Of a stretch of 64,000 bases of DNA, positions 8,050 to 14,280 are shown piece after piece. The notes below the pieces were generated by a model. The model was not told where the DNA came from, searched no databases, and saw only the letters and a program-made list of their open reading frames with translations. The stretch is taken from assembly GCA_016712505.1 (NCBI GenBank), contig JADJQY010000017.1, positions 1 through 64,000 on the forward strand, read 5' to 3'. Made by a program: the position numbers and the translations under genes. This DNA comes from Candidatus Eiseniibacteriota bacterium (GTDB lineage Bacteria > Eisenbacteria > RBG-16-71-46 > CAIMUX01). How positions within the stretch are numbered: position 1 is the stretch's first letter; every line of letters starts with the position of its first letter.

Positions 8050-9630
8050 ATGCGACCATGTTCCGCCATCCTCGCGACGTTGCTGGCAATGTTTGGCTGC
8101 GGTGGGGATTCCGCTACTCCCCCCACCGGGGGGGATCGAACTCCTCCCGTAGTCATCTCCGACCTGGCGGTACTCAGACTTGAACCACACAAGGTTCGAC
8201 TCGACTGGACGGCCCCGGGAGATGATGGATCAAGCGGGCAAGCCACCAGTTACGACATACGTCGATCCACCTCCCCGATCACTCTGGCAGCGTGGGACTC
8301 CGCGCTCGTGGTCAGCGGTCCTCATCAGCCACAACCTGCCGGTCGCCTCGAGCAAATCGTTGTGAGCGACCTTCCATTCGGCACATGGTATTTTTCGGTG
8401 AGAGCGAGTGACGAAGCGGGAAACGTGGCCGACCCGTCCCATCCGGTCTCCATCCAGCTTGCCGACGATCTACCACCGGGGCGAGTGACAGACCTAGCTG
8501 CAGTGTTTCTGACCGCGACCAAGGCAACCCTCCGGTGGACGGCACCGGGCGGCGATGGCGGCTCGGGTCGCGCCGCGCGTTACGATCTCCGCTTTTCCGA
8601 GTCCGAGATCACCGAACAGACCTGGGGGTCAGCGGCGCGGGCGGAGGGGCTCGCGCCCCCCGACGAGCCTGGGACGATCCAGACTCATGTGGTGGCGGGG
8701 CTCCTGCCCAGCCAAAGCTACCATTTCGCACTCAAGACCTTGGATGAACGTCCCAACGAGTCGGCGTTGTCGAACATTGCCCAGGGGACGACGTTTGCGC
8801 TCGGTTTGACCCGCCTCACGACGAGCACCGGCGGCCTGGGAGCATCGTTTCCCGACTGGTCGCCGGACGGCAGGTCCGTGCTGTTCAGCGCGGACTGGGC
8901 CGGTGTCGGGACACGCGAGCTGTATCTTGTTACGGTCGAAGACGGAACGTGGCGCAGGCTGACGGAGTCAGAATTCTCCGATTTCGGCCGGTGGTCACCG
9001 GACGGCGACGAGATTCTCTGCCGTATGGGAGTCCCCGATGGCGCGGCAACCAAAACCGAGCTCGCCACGATTTCACCAACCTCTGGTTCAGTACTGCGTG
9101 TGCTTCTGAGTCCGGGCGGACAGAAGCTCGGCAGATCCGCCTGGTCGCCAAGCGGGGAGCGCGTTGCCTTCTCTTTCGCGGCAGCCGGGTTCCCCTCGAC
9201 GGTGCAGGAACTTCGAGTCCTCGCAGCCACTGGCGGCGACGTCACCGTGTTGCGTGCCACGGGAGATGCGATCGGATCGATGGACTGGTCGCCGGACGGC
9301 CACCGAATTGCTCTGAGCGCTGACGGAACCGGGGACACCGGGATCTGGCTCGTAGATGTGGCGACCGGCGAGAATACTCGGTTGACCACGGGCCTGGGCG
9401 GAGACACCTCGCCTCGCTGGTCCCCCGACGGCTCGCAAATCCTCTTCTCCTCCGACCGCGCGGGGAACTTCGATCTGTGGTTGATGGGAGCCGATGGGTC
9501 GAATCCGAGAGCACTCACGTCGGAGCCGGTGATCGAGGCAAGCGGTACGTGGTCCCCGGATGGGTCGCGAGTCGCCTTCGTGAAGTATCAGGGCAGCACC
9601 GCCGATATCTGGGTGCTTGATCTCGAGTAA
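8050..9630 (+). CDS. Lipoprotein with two FN3 domains and a TolB-like propeller
   Basis: The ATG at 8050 follows TTGGAGG. The lipobox LAMFGC places the lipidated Cys at residue 17. Two fibronectin type III domains follow (about 34-125 and 133-235, both opening PPG/RVTDL-type strands with LDWTAPGDDG or LRWTAPGGDG). Then come six PD40/TolB blades of the form WSPDG-x-x-I-x-F (for example FPDWSPDGRSVLF, SPRWSPDGSQILF). The protein should sit in an outer membrane or periplasm as a binding scaffold; no enzymatic motif is seen. The propeller is related to TolB, but the FN3 part and the absence of tol/pal neighbours argue against it being TolB itself. Confidence 0.8.
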   Translation: MRPCSAILATLLAMFGCGGDSATPPTGGDRTPPVVISDLAVLRLEPHKVRLDWTAPGDDGSSGQATSYDIRRSTSPITLAAWDSALVVSGPHQPQPAGRLEQIVVSDLPFGTWYFSVRASDEAGNVADPSHPVSIQLADDLPPGRVTDLAAVFLTATKATLRWTAPGGDGGSGRAARYDLRFSESEITEQTWGSAARAEGLAPPDEPGTIQTHVVAGLLPSQSYHFALKTLDERPNESALSNIAQGTTFALGLTRLTTSTGGLGASFPDWSPDGRSVLFSADWAGVGTRELYLVTVEDGTWRRLTESEFSDFGRWSPDGDEILCRMGVPDGAATKTELATISPTSGSVLRVLLSPGGQKLGRSAWSPSGERVAFSFAAAGFPSTVQELRVLAATGGDVTVLRATGDAIGSMDWSPDGHRIALSADGTGDTGIWLVDVATGENTRLTTGLGGDTSPRWSPDGSQILFSSDRAGNFDLWLMGADGSNPRALTSEPVIEASGTWSPDGSRVAFVKYQGSTADIWVLDLE

Positions 9631-9775
9631 CCGGGACCGATCCCGCGGCGATCGGACCCCCCTGGCCCCAACTCGTGGCTGACGGAAGTCGCGCCAGGGT
9701 CTGGCTATCGGACCCTGTGCCGGACAGCGTCTTGGGCGAAAGCGCGTGGGATCGCACCGTGACTTGGCAGTTCGA

Positions 9776-9808
9776 TCCTCGCGAAGCCACTGTCCTCGCG
9801 AAGCCACT
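9776..9808. repeat. Two 16-bp direct repeats upstream of the siroheme unit
   Basis: TCCTCGCGAAGCCACT occurs at 9776-9791 and again at 9793-9808. The second copy abuts the predicted -35 box, so the pair could be a regulator binding site for the siroheme transcription unit, or a simple duplication. Confidence 0.6.
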
Positions 9809-9837
9809 TGACCTCCCCCGCCCCACGTTCCCATACT
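9808..9837 (+). promoter_or_regulatory. Candidate promoter for the siroheme unit
   Basis: TTGACC (9808-9813) and CATACT (9832-9837) are spaced by 18 bases and resemble a housekeeping -35/-10 pair. Transcription would start near 9844, giving a leader of about 35 bases before the poly-Cys reading frame at 9881. Confidence 0.45.
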
Positions 9838-9880
9838 TGCCTGCAGTCATTTGAGCGCGCGAGCGCGAGGAGAGTCCGAG

Positions 9881-9964
9881 ATGCGTCGAATCACCCACGG
9901 CACCTGCTGTTGTTGTCCCCGGGAAGAGCTTCCGGGGAGGAGGACGGCTTCGGCCTGGGCCTGA
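9881..9964 (+). CDS. Poly-cysteine leader peptide 1 (27 aa, four Cys codons in a row)
   Basis: The ATG at 9881 sits 6 bases after GAGGAGAG. The peptide begins MRRITHGT, then has four consecutive Cys codons (TGC TGT TGT TGT, 9905-9916), then PREELPGRR, and stops at TGA 9962-9964. Directly after the Cys codons the RNA can fold a hairpin, and a rho-independent terminator follows at 9992-10024, before the siroheme biosynthesis genes. This is the architecture of amino-acid-sensing transcription attenuation, with cysteine as the amino acid sensed. Poly-Cys leader frames acting as cysteine-responsive attenuators are known from mycobacteria; their use here is inferred from sequence. Confidence 0.8.
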   Translation: MRRITHGTCCCCPREELPGRRTASAWA

Positions 9965-10004
9965 TCGCAGAACGGCCACGAGACGAAGTAGCCCACTGCC
10001 CCGG
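9917..10004 (+). promoter_or_regulatory. Attenuator RNA 1: protector hairpin and antiterminator
   Basis: Segment 1 (9917-9925, CCCCGGGAA) pairs with segment 2 (TTCCGGGG, 9930-9937) just after the Cys codons. Segment 2, as CCGGGGAGGAGG (9932-9943), can instead pair with 9993-10004: six Watson-Crick pairs at CCGGGG with CCCCGG, then three more and one wobble with two mismatches. That second pairing destroys the terminator arm. A ribosome stalled at the Cys codons would cover segment 1 and free segment 2, allowing read-through. The geometry matches classical 1-2-3-4 attenuators. Confidence 0.65.
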
Positions 10005-10024
10005 CGGTGGGTTTTCGCTTTTTT
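9992..10024 (+). terminator. Rho-independent attenuator terminator 1
   Basis: CCCACTG (9992-9998) pairs with CGGTGGG (10005-10011), with one G-U pair and a six-base loop, followed by TTTTCGCTTTTTT (10012-10024). It lies between the leader peptide and the first structural gene, so it works as an attenuator and not as an operon end. Confidence 0.8.
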
Positions 10025-10130
10025 GGCGGAGGATCCGGTCGACGTGGGGGTTGGGATCCGGCGCTTTGCGGCCGACAGCAGCACGGGCGGCACAGCAACG
10101 CGGGCGGCATCGCGCCGCGGGAGATGGATG

Positions 10131-10805
10131 ATGAACCGACCGAGCTTCCCGATCTTCCTCCGACTGGAGGGCAAGGCCTGCCTGGTGGTGGGGGGCGGGG
10201 CGATCGCGTGGCCGAAGGCCCAGAAGCTCCTGGAGAGCGGGGCTGAGGTCACCTTGGTCGCCCCGCGGATCGAACGCTACGCCCTTCCGCCGGCACTGGC
10301 GGCGCAGCTCGGGGTCCGGGAGCGGGAGTTCACCCCGGCCGATCTCGAAGGGCAGACGCTGGTCATCGCCGCGACCGACGACCGCATGGTGCAGGAGCAG
10401 GTGCGCCGGGAGGCGACGGCACGCGGCATCTGGTGCAACGTGGTCGACGTGCCGGAACGGTGCGACTTCACCTTTGGAGCACAGCTCAGCCGCGGAGCGC
10501 TGCAGGTGGTGATCGGGACCGATGGCGGCTTTCCGCTCCTGGCCCAGCGGCTCCGTGACCGTCTGGAAACGCAGTTCTCTCCCGACATGGCCGAGGGGGT
10601 AGACCTGCTGGCCAAGGCCCGCGGGACCTATCAGGCGACGAGCGCGCTGAGCTACCGCGAGAAGCGGGCGGTCCTGGCGGAGCTGCTCGATGAGGCGACC
10701 GTCACGGCGCTCGAGCAGGGAGATCTGGAAGCGATCCGGGCGCGGGTCGCCGCCTGGGGGAACGAGCGGAAGGAGGAGCGATGCAGCTCTTCGTCCTCTC
10801 GCTGA
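10131..10805 (+). CDS. Precorrin-2 dehydrogenase / sirohydrochlorin ferrochelatase (Met8/CysG N-terminal type)
   Basis: The Rossmann motif VVGGGAIAWPKAQKLLESGAEVTLVAP (first 60 residues) followed by TLVIAATDDRMVQEQV, CDFTFGAQLSRGALQVVIGTDG and PLLAQRLRDRLE identifies the NAD-dependent precorrin-2 dehydrogenase fold, which oxidises precorrin-2 and inserts iron to make siroheme. The ATG at 10131 is 7 bases after GGGAG; the ATG at 10128 is possible. The usual glycine-rich loop continuation G-x-V-A-x-R-K reads A-I-A-W-P-K here. The 3' end overlaps hemA-cobA by 25 bases, so the two are translationally linked. Siroheme is the cofactor of the sulfite reductase encoded downstream. Confidence 0.85.
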   Translation: MNRPSFPIFLRLEGKACLVVGGGAIAWPKAQKLLESGAEVTLVAPRIERYALPPALAAQLGVREREFTPADLEGQTLVIAATDDRMVQEQVRREATARGIWCNVVDVPERCDFTFGAQLSRGALQVVIGTDGGFPLLAQRLRDRLETQFSPDMAEGVDLLAKARGTYQATSALSYREKRAVLAELLDEATVTALEQGDLEAIRARVAAWGNERKEERCSSSSSR

Positions 10806-12562
10806 ACCACCGCACCCACCGGGCACTGCTCCCGCGATTGCTGCAGGCGGACGCGTTGGTCCAGATCGCGTCCGGCGCCGCGTCCTCGGTCGACCTGGCC
10901 GAATCGGTGCTGGTGTCGACCTGCCTCCGGCTCGAACTCTACGGCGTGGCACGGGATCCGGAGGCGGTACGCGATGCATGGCGCGCACTCCTCGCCCGGG
11001 TGTCCGGCCTCGATCCGGACACGCTCGACCCAGAACTGCGTTGCGAGGCAGAGGCGGCGCGGCACCTGCTCCAGGTCACTGCGGGACTCGACTCGGTACT
11101 CTGGGGAGAAACCTCGGTCACCGGTCAGGTGCGCGCTGCGTATCGCGCCGCGATCGATCGATCGCTCGTCGGCCCGCTCCTCCACCGTCTGTTCCATCAG
11201 GCCTTCCGGAGCGCGCGGCGCCTGCGGAGCGAGGGACTGGTCACCCCGGCGGTGGGATCGTGGAGTGAGCTCGCGCTCCGGAGCGCGCGGATCCACGGCG
11301 GTGGAAGCCGACTCCTGGTGGTTGGCGCCGGAAAGGCCGGACAGGCGGTCCTGCGCGAGGCGCGCCGATTCGGCTTCGACCAGATCCTGCTGCACGGATC
11401 ACGGGGCGACGATCTCCGGCGCCTGGCAGACGGCGTCGGCGCGCGCGCCGTGCCGGAACTGCGGGATGCACTCTCGGCCGTCGATGTGGTGATCACCTGC
11501 TCCAGCCGCGGCGCACTTGTGCGGCGCGCCCACTGGCCCGAGGAACCTCCGCGGCTCGCGATCGACCTCGGTATGCCCGCCAACGTGGTCGATTCGGAAC
11601 TGCCCGAAGGGGTGCGACTCCTCGATCTCTCCGCGCTCGAGGCCGAGGCGCGGCGCCTGGCCGAGAGTTGCCCGCGCCCCGCACACTCCACTCCCCCGTG
11701 GGAAACGATCCTCCGCGAGGGGGTCGAGACCTTCATCGCGTGGCGTCGCGGACTCGACCGGTCGATCCCCTCGAGGGCGCGCGAGAACGGAAGCGGCCGC
11801 GTGAGCTTCGTCGGTGCCGGCCCTGGAGATCCCGAACTGCTCACCGTCCGCGCGACCCGGCGGCTGCGCGAAGCCGACGTCGTCTTTCACGATGCGCTCC
11901 TCCCGCCGGATCTCCTCGCGGTGATTCCCAGAGGGGTACGCCGCGTCCCGGTCGGCCGGGTCCTCGGCCAGGTGATCTCCGAGGCTCGCGCCACCGAGCG
12001 CTCGCTGATCGAGTGGGCGCGCTCCGGCGCGCGCGTCGTGCGCCTCAAGGGAGGCGACCCCGCCCTCTTCGCTCGACTCGGAGAGGAGACCGAAGCGCTC
12101 CGCGCCGCGGGCATCGCGTACGAGGTGGTGCCTGGCGTCACCGCGGCCCTGGCCGCGGCCGCCAGCGCGGGAGCATCACTCACCGCGCGCGAACTTGCCG
12201 CGAGCTGCGCCTTCGTCACCTTCCGCACCCGGGCCGGGGCCGACGGCGAGGCCCATCGCGATCGCCTGCTTGCCCTCGCCGCCTCCGCCGACACGCTCGC
12301 GATCTACATGGGAAGTCGACATCTGGAGGAGCTGGGCGAACTTCTGCTCGCGGCGGGCCGATCGCCGCAGACTCCGGTTCTGCTCGTTTCGCGCGCGACC
12401 CATCCCGATGAGCAGATCGTGCCGACCTCCATTGCGCGACTGGGCGAGATCGCTCGCGCCCTCGCGACACCGGCGATCGTGTTGGTCGGGCCGAGCCTTT
12501 CACACTGCGCCGACGCATTCTTGATCAGAAACCCGATTGACAGTGTGCGCGTCGCTCCGTAG
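10781..12562 (+). CDS. HemA-CobA fusion: glutamyl-tRNA reductase plus uroporphyrinogen-III C-methyltransferase
   Basis: Residues 1-335 are HemA-like: MQLFVLSLNHRT at the start, STCLRLELY with the catalytic Cys48, AGLDSVLWGETSVTGQVRAAY, and the NADPH-binding LLVVGAGKAGQ. Residues 343-593 are a tetrapyrrole methylase of the CobA/SUMT type: VSFVGAGPGDPELLTVRA, VVRLKGGDPALFARLGEE, VPGVTAALAAAASAGASLT. Two features are odd. The usual STCNR motif has Leu for Asn, and HemA's C-terminal dimerisation helix is nearly absent, the methylase being joined directly. The fusion links the first committed step of tetrapyrrole synthesis with the branch to siroheme. The start has GAAGGAGGAG upstream. Confidence 0.85.
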   Translation: MQLFVLSLNHRTHRALLPRLLQADALVQIASGAASSVDLAESVLVSTCLRLELYGVARDPEAVRDAWRALLARVSGLDPDTLDPELRCEAEAARHLLQVTAGLDSVLWGETSVTGQVRAAYRAAIDRSLVGPLLHRLFHQAFRSARRLRSEGLVTPAVGSWSELALRSARIHGGGSRLLVVGAGKAGQAVLREARRFGFDQILLHGSRGDDLRRLADGVGARAVPELRDALSAVDVVITCSSRGALVRRAHWPEEPPRLAIDLGMPANVVDSELPEGVRLLDLSALEAEARRLAESCPRPAHSTPPWETILREGVETFIAWRRGLDRSIPSRARENGSGRVSFVGAGPGDPELLTVRATRRLREADVVFHDALLPPDLLAVIPRGVRRVPVGRVLGQVISEARATERSLIEWARSGARVVRLKGGDPALFARLGEETEALRAAGIAYEVVPGVTAALAAAASAGASLTARELAASCAFVTFRTRAGADGEAHRDRLLALAASADTLAIYMGSRHLEELGELLLAAGRSPQTPVLLVSRATHPDEQIVPTSIARLGEIARALATPAIVLVGPSLSHCADAFLIRNPIDSVRVAP

Positions 12563-12565
12563 GCT
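12537..12565 (+). promoter_or_regulatory. Candidate promoter for the sulfate-assimilation unit
   Basis: A consensus -35 TTGACA (12537-12542) is followed 17 bases later by TAGGCT (12560-12565), a weak -10. It overlaps the last codons of hemA-cobA, so unit 2 could be transcribed both from here and by read-through from unit 1. Confidence 0.4.
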
Positions 12566-12656
12566 TTTACAAGTTTCGCTTCGAGCCGAGCTCAGAATCG
12601 CGGTCCTCGGGGCCGTTGAGACTCGAAACGTCGACAGGACGAGAGGAAAGCTGGTT

Positions 12657-12806
12657 TTGACCCTCCCATCGCAACAAACCCAACACGCGATCGTTGCCCC
12701 TTCGGGCGAGATCCGGAACGGCCGTCTCGGTCGCTCGTGTTGTTGTTGCTGTTGTTGTTCCACCGGGAGGGAGGGTCGAGTGACAGATTCAGGGGATAGC
12801 GTCTAG
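12657..12806 (+). CDS. Poly-cysteine leader peptide 2 (seven Cys codons in a row)
   Basis: An open frame reads through seven consecutive Cys codons (12738-12758) flanked by GRLGRS and STGREGRV and stops at TAG 12804-12806. The only plausible start with a ribosome site is TTG at 12657, about 9 bases after GAGAGGAAAG, giving 49 residues. The frame is open further upstream to a TTG at 12537, but that lies in the predicted promoter. The exact start is uncertain; the Cys run is not. It lies between hemA-cobA and the ATP sulfurylase gene, ahead of a strong terminator, and is a second, longer version of the arrangement at 9881. Confidence 0.7.
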   Translation: MTLPSQQTQHAIVAPSGEIRNGRLGRSCCCCCCCSTGREGRVTDSGDSV

Positions 12807-12867
12807 CGAGACCAGAGGTCTTGACCGACAGGCAGCCCCAAGAAGCTGAGCGAAGACCCGCCCTCCC
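12765..12867 (+). promoter_or_regulatory. Attenuator RNA 2: antiterminator pairing
   Basis: GGGAGGGAGGGT (12765-12776), six bases after the Cys run, is complementary at 11 of 12 positions to ACCCGCCCTCCC (12856-12867), which is the 5' arm and loop edge of the terminator. The two structures exclude each other. In addition ACCCTCCC (12660-12667), at the leader start, is perfectly complementary to GGGAGGGT (12769-12776) and could hide the antiterminator. A small hairpin AGACC-AGA-GGTCT (12809-12821) lies between. The pairing is read directly; the cysteine response is inferred. Confidence 0.65.
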
Positions 12868-12884
12868 ACAAGGGGGCGGGTTTT
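12856..12884 (+). terminator. Rho-independent attenuator terminator 2
   Basis: ACCCGCCCTC (12856-12865) pairs with GGGGGCGGGT (12872-12881) over ten pairs including one G-U, followed by TTTTCT. It lies about 107 bases before the ATP sulfurylase start codon and after the poly-Cys leader. Confidence 0.85.
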
Positions 12885-12990
12885 CTGTCTCCCCCCGCGT
12901 GTGGCGGCCCCTCCGCTCAAGATCCCGCGCCGATCGCGCGATCCTTGCGAACCACCGACTGCAAAACCAGAGGCGTCCGAAGGAGGAGAG

Positions 12991-14280
12991 ATGAACCCCA
13001 GCAACCAGGCAGCCGCGCGTCCCACCCTTGTCGAAGGCCCGATCGGAGCCGCGGGGGGAAATGGCGCAGCGCGGGGGGCGACGATTCCCACGCCGACCGC
13101 ACCGGGTCCGTCGATTCCGCACGGGGGACGGCTGCTCAATCTGGAGGTACCGGCCCAGGAGCGGCCGGTGTGGGAGGAGCGACTGCGGACGGCCCCGCGT
13201 CTCTCGCTCTCCCCGGCGCTGCAGAGCGATCTCGAGTTGCTGGCGAACGGAGGGTACTCGCCGCTCCGGGGCTTCCTGGGGAAGGGCGACTTCCTCTCGG
13301 TGGTCGAGCGCATGCGGCTCGCCGACGGAACTCCTTGGTCGATCCCGATCGTCTTGCCGGTGACGCAGGAAGAGGCGCGCGGACTCGACGTCGGACAGTT
13401 GGTGGGGTTGGCGGACGAAGAGGGGCGCCTGCTGGCCGCGCTCGAGCTGCAGGAAGTGTACGTCTACGACAAGGCCGAGTACGCGCGGAACGTCTTTCGC
13501 ACGGTGAGCGATGACCACCCGGGCGTGGCGCGCCTGCTGAGCGTGGGCAACCTGCACCTCGCCGGACCGATTCACCTGCTCCGCCGGCCGGACACGGTGA
13601 AGTTCCCGCAGTACCATCTCGATCCGTTGACCACGCGGCGCGCCTTCGACGAGCGGGGCTGGAAGACGGTGGTGGCGTTCCAGACGCGCAATCCGATCCA
13701 TCGCGCGCACGAGTTCATCCAGAAAGCCGCGCTCGAGATCGTCGACGGGCTCCTGGTCCACCCCCTGGTCGGCGAGACGAAAGGGGACGACATCCCGGCC
13801 GAAACGCGGATGAAGTGCTATGAGGTCCTGCTCTCGGGATACTACCGTCCCGAGCGGACGATGCTTTCGGTCTTCCCCGCCACCATGCGCTACGCCGGCC
13901 CGCGGGAGGCGATCTTCCACGCGCTCATCCGGAAGAACTACGGGTGCACCCACTTCATCGTGGGACGCGATCACGCAGGGGTCGGCAGCTTCTACGGCAC
14001 CTACGACGCACAGCGCCTCTTCTCGGAGTTCGCCCCGGGCGAGCTCGGGATCACGCCGCTGCCGTTCGAGAACACCTTCTACTGCCTGACCTGTGACGGC
14101 ATGGCCTCGCTCAAGTCGTGCCCGCACCCGGAGGAGCAACGAGTGAACCTCTCCGGGACCAAGGTGCGCGAGATGCTGAAGCGCGGCGAACTGCCGCCGA
14201 AGGAGTTCACCCGTCCGGAGGTGGCGCAGGTGCTGATCGAGAGCATGGCCGAGACGCTGCGCGACGGGAGTGGGATATGA
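12991..14280 (+). CDS. sat: ATP sulfurylase (sulfate adenylyltransferase)
   Basis: It converts sulfate and ATP to adenylyl sulfate (APS), the first step of sulfate assimilation. The catalytic motif FQTRNPIHRAHEF lies near residues 229-241 and GRDHAGVG near 325, both intact, and GTKVREML closes the protein. It is the single-chain Sat type, 429 residues. The ATG at 12991 follows GAAGGAGGAGAG; about 60 residues before the conserved fold are low-complexity Gly/Pro-rich. The stop overlaps the next start (ATGA). Expression is probably set by the attenuator just upstream. Confidence 0.93.
   Translation: MNPSNQAAARPTLVEGPIGAAGGNGAARGATIPTPTAPGPSIPHGGRLLNLEVPAQERPVWEERLRTAPRLSLSPALQSDLELLANGGYSPLRGFLGKGDFLSVVERMRLADGTPWSIPIVLPVTQEEARGLDVGQLVGLADEEGRLLAALELQEVYVYDKAEYARNVFRTVSDDHPGVARLLSVGNLHLAGPIHLLRRPDTVKFPQYHLDPLTTRRAFDERGWKTVVAFQTRNPIHRAHEFIQKAALEIVDGLLVHPLVGETKGDDIPAETRMKCYEVLLSGYYRPERTMLSVFPATMRYAGPREAIFHALIRKNYGCTHFIVGRDHAGVGSFYGTYDAQRLFSEFAPGELGITPLPFENTFYCLTCDGMASLKSCPHPEEQRVNLSGTKVREMLKRGELPPKEFTRPEVAQVLIESMAETLRDGSGI

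Noticed and set aside
12592..12780. Asn-rich stretch on the minus strand opposite the poly-Cys codons
   Set aside because: It is simply the complement of the TGT/TGC run. The plus-strand reading has a terminator, an antiterminator and sulfur genes downstream, which explains the run better.
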